Positions 51,665 through 64,000 of a DNA stretch of 64,000 bases are shown in pieces. Within the stretch, counting starts at the first letter, position 1, and every line of letters begins with the position of its first letter. The notes under the pieces were generated by a model. It was given only the letters and a program-made list of their open reading frames with translations, did not search any database and was not told the origin of the DNA. Source of the stretch: Haliclona indistincta. Taxonomy: Eukaryota; Porifera; Demospongiae; Haplosclerida; Chalinidae. The position numbers and the translations under genes are program-made. The stretch covers positions 17,217,152 to 17,281,151 of the forward strand of contig OZ024784.1 in NCBI GenBank assembly GCA_964017065.1, given 5' to 3'.

Positions 51665-53416
51665 TCTAGTTTAAGATAGATTCTAAACCTGATCAGTTCA
51701 CTCTTGATGATGGTGTCCAAACTCCAATGACATTGATCTCTTCATCAAGAGAAGTGCTTGCTGCTACTTTTTATAGACTTGTACAAAGAAATATTGGTAC
51801 GAACAGTACAGAACATGCAATGTAGTTCTTCCTCTTGTACAGGTGGTACAGAAAGATTTCAGGACAAGCGTAAATACTTTGGAAAAGAGTTGCGTAAAAG
51901 AAACAGTGTTCAAGCAGATGACAGTTTGAGACCACAAATCAGAATTACAGTGTCTAGATTCAACTTGCTAGAAGATGTAAGCACGGATATTCTCATTGGA
52001 ATGGTGCAGTCGAGATTTTGACGCTATTATATATACAGGTAATCAAGGCTACTAAAGGATTCAAGGTTGATATGTGGAAGAGAAAGTTTTTCACAGTTTT
52101 TAACGGAGAGTCAGGAATTGATGTTGGAGGAGTGACCAGAGAGCTGTTTGTCTGTTTGTGTGATCAGCTTTTTGGAGCTAGTGGTAAAAATGGTCTGTTT
52201 ACACGATTTGATGAGAGCCCACAAGCTTTGGTAAGAATTGGATTACAATGACATGGTTTATCTACGCTGCTATGCAGGTCCATCCCACCCCACATAAAAA
52301 CAGAGATCCTTCATTAAAGCTAGAACACTATGAATTTGCTGGGAGGGTGGTGGGCAAGTGTCTGTACGAGTCCGCACTGGGTAATCCACTGTTCGTGAAG
52401 GCTCGTTTCACCAGATCATTCCTAGCACAAATCATCGGTCTCAGAGTGACGTGGAAGGTAAGACGACCACAGTATCCTGTTCCAAAATAATTATAACTTT
52501 CTGATCTCACAGCACTTTGAGACCGACGATCCACAGCTGTACAGATACAAAGTGGAACAGATCAGAGACAATGACATCAATGACCTGGGAGTCAGCTTGA
52601 GATTCACTGAAGACGAGATGCACGAAGAAAATGGCAAACAAACACTATCGGTTAGCAACACATGAATGAGTTTGCATGAACTATGTTCTTTTTGTTTATG
52701 ATTTATAGAGTGTTTCTCTTGTACCTGGTGGAGAGAAAGTCAAAGTGACTGATGACAACAAAATGGACTATCTCAACAAACTAGCTCAACACAGACTGGT
52801 CACGCGGGTGTCAGACGAAATTCATCACTTTCTGAAAGGTCAGCCTCGTGCACAAGCAAAAACAACTCATGAACTTGTCCTTTGCAGGTCTTCACGACAT
52901 TATTCCTGACGAACTGCTGAGCCTATTTGATGAGCATGAACTAGAGGTATTGGACACACCTCACAAAATCCACTGTCACTGTTTTTGTCTCTCCTCAGTT
53001 GCTGATGTGTGGTATGCAAGAGATCAGTTTTGATGATCTTCGCCAGCATGCTCAAGTGAGGGGTCACAACCAGCGGTTCCTGAGAGTAGTAGACTGGTTC
53101 TGGGCTGTAGTAGGGGAGTTCAGTCAGGAGGAACTAGCCAGACTGGTACAGTTTGTCACTGGCAGCTCTCAACTTCCTCCAGGAGGGTTCAAAGAGCTCC
53201 GCCCTCCCTTCCTTATCGCTGCCAGCGGAGACACACCCAACAGATTGCCGTATGCCCATACATGGTGAGTGAATGAACTGCAGCTACATGTGACTTCATT
53301 CTGCTGCATATAGCTTCAACCATATCTGTCTTCCCGAGTATCATTCATTTGAGCTGTTTCGTCGCTCACTCATGACGGCTATCAATGAAGGTTGCGAAGG
53401 AATACTACTGGAATAA
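49490..53416 (+). CDS. AREL1-like HECT E3 ubiquitin ligase, copy 3, putative N-myristoylated
   Basis: The chosen ATG at 49490 sits in an ACCATGG context and gives MGCLWSRKSS, a typical myristoylation/palmitoylation start. An in-frame ATG two codons earlier (49484) would remove that signal. Exon 2 (about 49777-49911) aligns with copy 2 (WNTLDPASCEVIWNH). Filamin-type repeats follow (FKCGGGSSYKLSVFDRF, REAGNYQVEFMINT, REPGYYVGRVMYD), then the HECT domain: DVGGVTRELFVCLCDQLFG, YEFAGRVVGKCLYESALG, RFTRSFLAQIIGLRV, SSQLPPGGF. The active site is HTC-FNHICLPEYHSFELF, with the Cys codon split TG|C. It ends INEGCEGILLE at 53416. The frame appears intact. It is a predicted cytosol-facing, membrane-tethered E3 ligase; substrates unknown. 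Confidence 0.82.
51607..51667 (+). repeat. (CT)n microsatellite at a 3' splice site of AREL1-like copy 3
   Basis: The CT tract runs directly into the TAG acceptor, before the exon FKIDSKPDQFTLDDG at 51670. Confidence 0.95.
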
Positions 53417-53698
53417 TAACATTGTTTTATTGTGCTTGTGAATTCTATGTATATACATTTGTATCATAAAGATTATAATTACTACGTGCCCACAATCTTT
53501 AACCCCGAGAGAGAGCAGTCTTTATGTTGAAAAGAAACATTAGTGTTTTGAATATGCAATATCATTAATCACATAAAAATAAAATGACCACATCACTTAT
53601 GGCATTGATAAAATGTTTCACTGATGATAAAAATAGATTGGTACATCATGATGATTACGTATTTTTGCAAGACTCTAAAGGGTGTCGGTCGGGTCCTG

Positions 53699-61400
<7,702 letters not shown>

Positions 61401-61810
61401 CGTGACTAGCGTGTGGAGGGGAGTCGACACCGCGGGAGGGTCAGTTTACTATATGGAGAGGGTGACGATTAACGGAGATTCTTGCACAGGAAAGATAGTT
61501 GTAGCATAGCACGGATGATCGTAGGTTGCAGTTTAGTGTGTCAGCCGGAAAGAGGTGTTGTTATTCTGCAGCATGTTCGTCCGTGTGTCCTTCCATTCTC
61601 ATTCTGCAGAAGAAATCAATGCTAATTGTGTGGGCGTGTTAACCACACCTAGTCTACCATAATAATTTTGATTATCCATTCTAAAAATTTATCTAGGTCA
61701 AACTTAACCACACCTTCTACTCGAGCGGAGTCAATGTTTATTTTTATTCAGCGCAATGACGCCATTATGTTTGCTAAATATACGTATTCTAAAAATAAAC
61801 GCCTGTTTGT
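61401..61810. other. Intergenic region upstream of DENND5
   Basis: About 410 bp holding the DENND5 promoter and 5' UTR and the 3' end of the next minus-strand gene. No coding exon or repeat was recognised. Confidence 0.4.
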
Positions 61811-62663
61811 TCAACAACTAGGAAAATCTGGGTGCTTTGATGCATTTCTTGTTTTGGTAAGAGGTGGTGGTGGGCGCTGACACACTTTAGAACAGTTTGA
61901 ATTAGGGATTCCCATGTCGATGTCTTTCGGTATTGGTCCACGTTCAAAAGTCGTGTACTCAAAGATGGTTGGACCAGGAAAATAAATACTGAAGAGTTGA
62001 ACAGGTCTGGACAATGTACTGTCAGGTTCTATTGAATCCCAGTAGATGAAGCAAGGTTCAATAGGATCATTGTTGCCTGGAAATCTCCAAACATTGCACT
62101 CAATTCCCTAAAATGTAAAATTAGCACCAGATCTCATCATAAATACCCAGCTTACTTGTACTGTGTCGGTGCCATTGTACTTACAATTCTTCAACCAATC
62201 GGGTGAAACAGGACCAAGCTCCTCAGTAAAGGAGGAAGTTGCATTTGTTAATATTTATTTTGCTGAGCGTGAGAGTGCTTACCTCTTGATACGAACAGCA
62301 TTGATTGTCTTGCCAGTGACTGGCCGTGTGATTGACGAAGTACGTATTTCCTTGAGTAGCCAGAACGGAGCACGTGTAGTTGTTGTCATTCGTAGGTCTG
62401 GAGTCAAACAGAGGCATACACCAATCTATGAAATCGGTCCTAAAAGTCTGTATAGAAGATTTAGTTATTGTGATCAATTTTTTACTCACCTTAGCTTTCC
62501 AGTCATAGTAAATCACGCCATTAGCGCTCCAGTCTGGATTATAGTATTCAACTTTCACTACAAAGTTAGCAGTGAACTGATCCGGCCATATCGGTGGAGT
62601 TGGGACCTGCGTCAAGCAAGCTACGGTCGCGAAGAGCAATGACAAAGCGACGAGGAGTAGCAT
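61811..62663 (-). CDS. Secreted At4g14100-like family protein, copy 1
   Basis: Four exons. The start at 62663 gives a signal peptide (MLLLVALSLLFATVACL), followed by the family signature PTPPIWPDQFTANFVV and GVIYYDWKAK. Then come FRTDFIDWCMPLFD, NNYTC, a CC pair (NQCCSYQE), DWLKNCKYNG, GIECNVWRFPG and a C-terminal tail rich in Pro/Lys ending HPDFPSC. An upstream in-frame ATG (62708) would add 15 polar residues before the signal peptide, so it was not chosen. The spacing of WP-x-QF, YYDW, the Trp-Leu segment and CNVW resembles the plant At4g14100-type proteins of unknown biochemical role. This is recognition by pattern, not by search. There are several N-glycosylation sites. Confidence 0.68.
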
Positions 62664-63108
62664 TTGTAACTTGGGCGGGGCTGATTTGCACTTGTGCTGA
62701 ACATGCATGCTTGCCCACTTTCCTACAAATACAATGTATGTACTTGAGCTAGAATCATCTGTCTCTTCTTCTGTCCAGGTAATTCACACTCCCTGGAACA
62801 TTGATATGGCAATGCCCCACATGTACTGAAGCATGGTCGGACTATAATAGGAAAATACCAGGAAATTTCGCACAGGGCAGGACTCAACACATAATACATG
62901 CACATGCATGCACAGTCTGTTTCTCTTTCTAAATCTTAGCCTATCACTCATCTTTATTGTGCACTGTAAAGCATATAATTTTTTATAATAATAATAATAA
63001 CAATAATTTCCTACAAAAAAGTGATATTAATTTTTATAAGAACATTTCAACCTGCAAAGCAGACCATTAGTACAACAGCATTAGCTAAGCATCCATAGGT
63101 TCATATTC
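62664..63108. other. Intergenic region between the two secreted-protein genes
   Basis: About 445 bp. It includes an ATA-rich low-complexity stretch at 62980-63010. It should contain the promoter of copy 1 and the 3' UTR of copy 2. No gene was recognised. Confidence 0.4.
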
Positions 63109-63974
63109 CTATTCACAGCTAGGAAAATGAGGGTACTTCAGCCTTCTTGACTTCGAATCACTCTGTATCTTCCTTAGTGATGGTGGTTCACAATCTCTGG
63201 AACAGCTTGATGGATTTGGGAGTCCTATATCAATTTCTTTCGGTATTAGTCCACGATCAAAAGTCATGTACTCGAGGATGGTTGGACCAATGGAAGAAAG
63301 ACCAAAAAATTGCACTGGTTTAGACAATGTGTCAGGTTCTATTGAATCCCAGTAGCCATAGCAAGGTTCATTAGGATCACTAGTGCCTGCAAACCACCAA
63401 ACATTACACTCAATTCCCTGAAAAAGCAAGCAAAGTCACTAAGTGAAACATTAATTTACTTGAACTTACTCGTATGGTCGCCGTGCCGTTGTACTCACAG
63501 TTCTTAACCCAATCAGGAGTAACGGGAGCAAGACCCTGAAACAAAATTATGTTTTGCTATCAGCAGTTGTTTGTGATGTGTGGTGTTACCTTTTCAAACA
63601 TACAGCACTGATAGTCTTCCCATTTATCAGCTGTGTGATTCACAAAGTACATACTTCCCTCAGTAGCTAGAAAAGTGCATGTGTAGTTATTCTGATCATT
63701 AGGTCCAGTATCAAACAGAGGCAGGCACCAATCTATAAAATCGGTCCTAAAAGTCTGCACAAAAATAAGAATGAAATTTGCCAGCTAGGTCTCTGCTCAC
63801 CTTAGCTGTCCAGTCATAGTAAATCACACCTTTAGCGCTCCAATCGGGGCCATACTCCTCCACTCTTACCACAAATTCAGTAGTGAACTGATCGGGCCAT
63901 ATTGGTGGCTTTGGAACATGCGCCGAGCAAACGGCGAGGAACACGGACAGAGCTGCCAGTCGAGTAAGAAGCAT
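63109..63974 (-). CDS. Secreted At4g14100-like family protein, copy 2
   Basis: A tandem paralogue of 61811-62663 with the same four-exon plan. ATG 63974 gives a signal peptide (MLLTRLAALSVFLAVCSA), then VPKPPIWPDQFTTEFVV, GVIYYDWTAK, FRTDFIDWCLPLFD, NNYTC, QCCMFEK, DWVKNCEYNG and GIECNVWWFAG. It ends PHFPSCE at 63109. The short cytosine-pair and Trp positions agree with copy 1, and the C-terminal tail diverges most. The frame is intact. Extracellular or lumenal; function unknown. Confidence 0.68.
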
Positions 63975-64000
63975 GACGCAAGGGTAATTGAGCAGGGCGG

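Overview
This is nuclear DNA from an animal with a compact genome. The genes have many short exons, GT-AG introns mostly of about 45-300 bp, and gaps of only a few hundred bases. The gene set is metazoan: presenilin, a DENND5-type Rab GEF, an RPS6KC1-type PX-MIT-pseudokinase, AREL1-type HECT ligases, Ig/FN3 receptors and a TIL-domain cysteine-rich membrane protein. With the lineage-specific tandem families, this best fits an early-branching animal such as a demosponge (Amphimedon-like). The organism call is inference. I saw no prokaryotic, viral or organellar gene set and no RNA gene.

Layout, left to right. 1-5429 (-): a head-to-tail array of ubiquitin-like/ARM-like genes, three complete and a fourth cut by the window edge. 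5775-10006 (+): RPS6KC1 orthologue. 10336-12044 and 12473-14614 (-): two paralogous Ig/FN3 extracellular proteins; the right one has a membrane anchor and the left one ends before it. 14715-18837 (+): a cysteine-rich type I membrane protein with an internal four-exon duplication. 18838-39556: a three-copy segmental duplication. Each unit carries a Death domain-coiled coil-actin fusion gene (+) convergent with a presenilin gene (-). The presenilin of unit 1 is 5'-truncated, that of unit 2 is a pseudogene, and that of unit 3 is complete. A 3' fragment of the cysteine-rich gene sits between units 2 and 3. 39862-53416: three AREL1-like filamin/HECT ligase genes (+,-,+). The first is anchored by transmembrane segments beside a SAM-like domain, and the other two have putative N-myristoylation starts. 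The middle one carries a 462-bp inverted-repeat element inside a coding exon. 53699-61400 (-): DENND5A/B orthologue. 61811-62663 and 63109-63974 (-): two tandem secreted proteins resembling the plant At4g14100-like family.

The most novel item is the Death-coiled coil-actin fusion family. Its actin module lacks the usual catalytic-water residues in all three copies, which suggests a structural or signalling pseudo-actin. The duplication history can be read directly, because the two unit junctions have different breakpoints. A second general pattern is that every long (CT)n/(GA)n tract lies just before a 3' splice site and is pyrimidine-rich on the coding strand of its host gene.

All exon limits were read by eye from GT/AG sites, reading phase and comparison between paralogues. 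They need transcript support.
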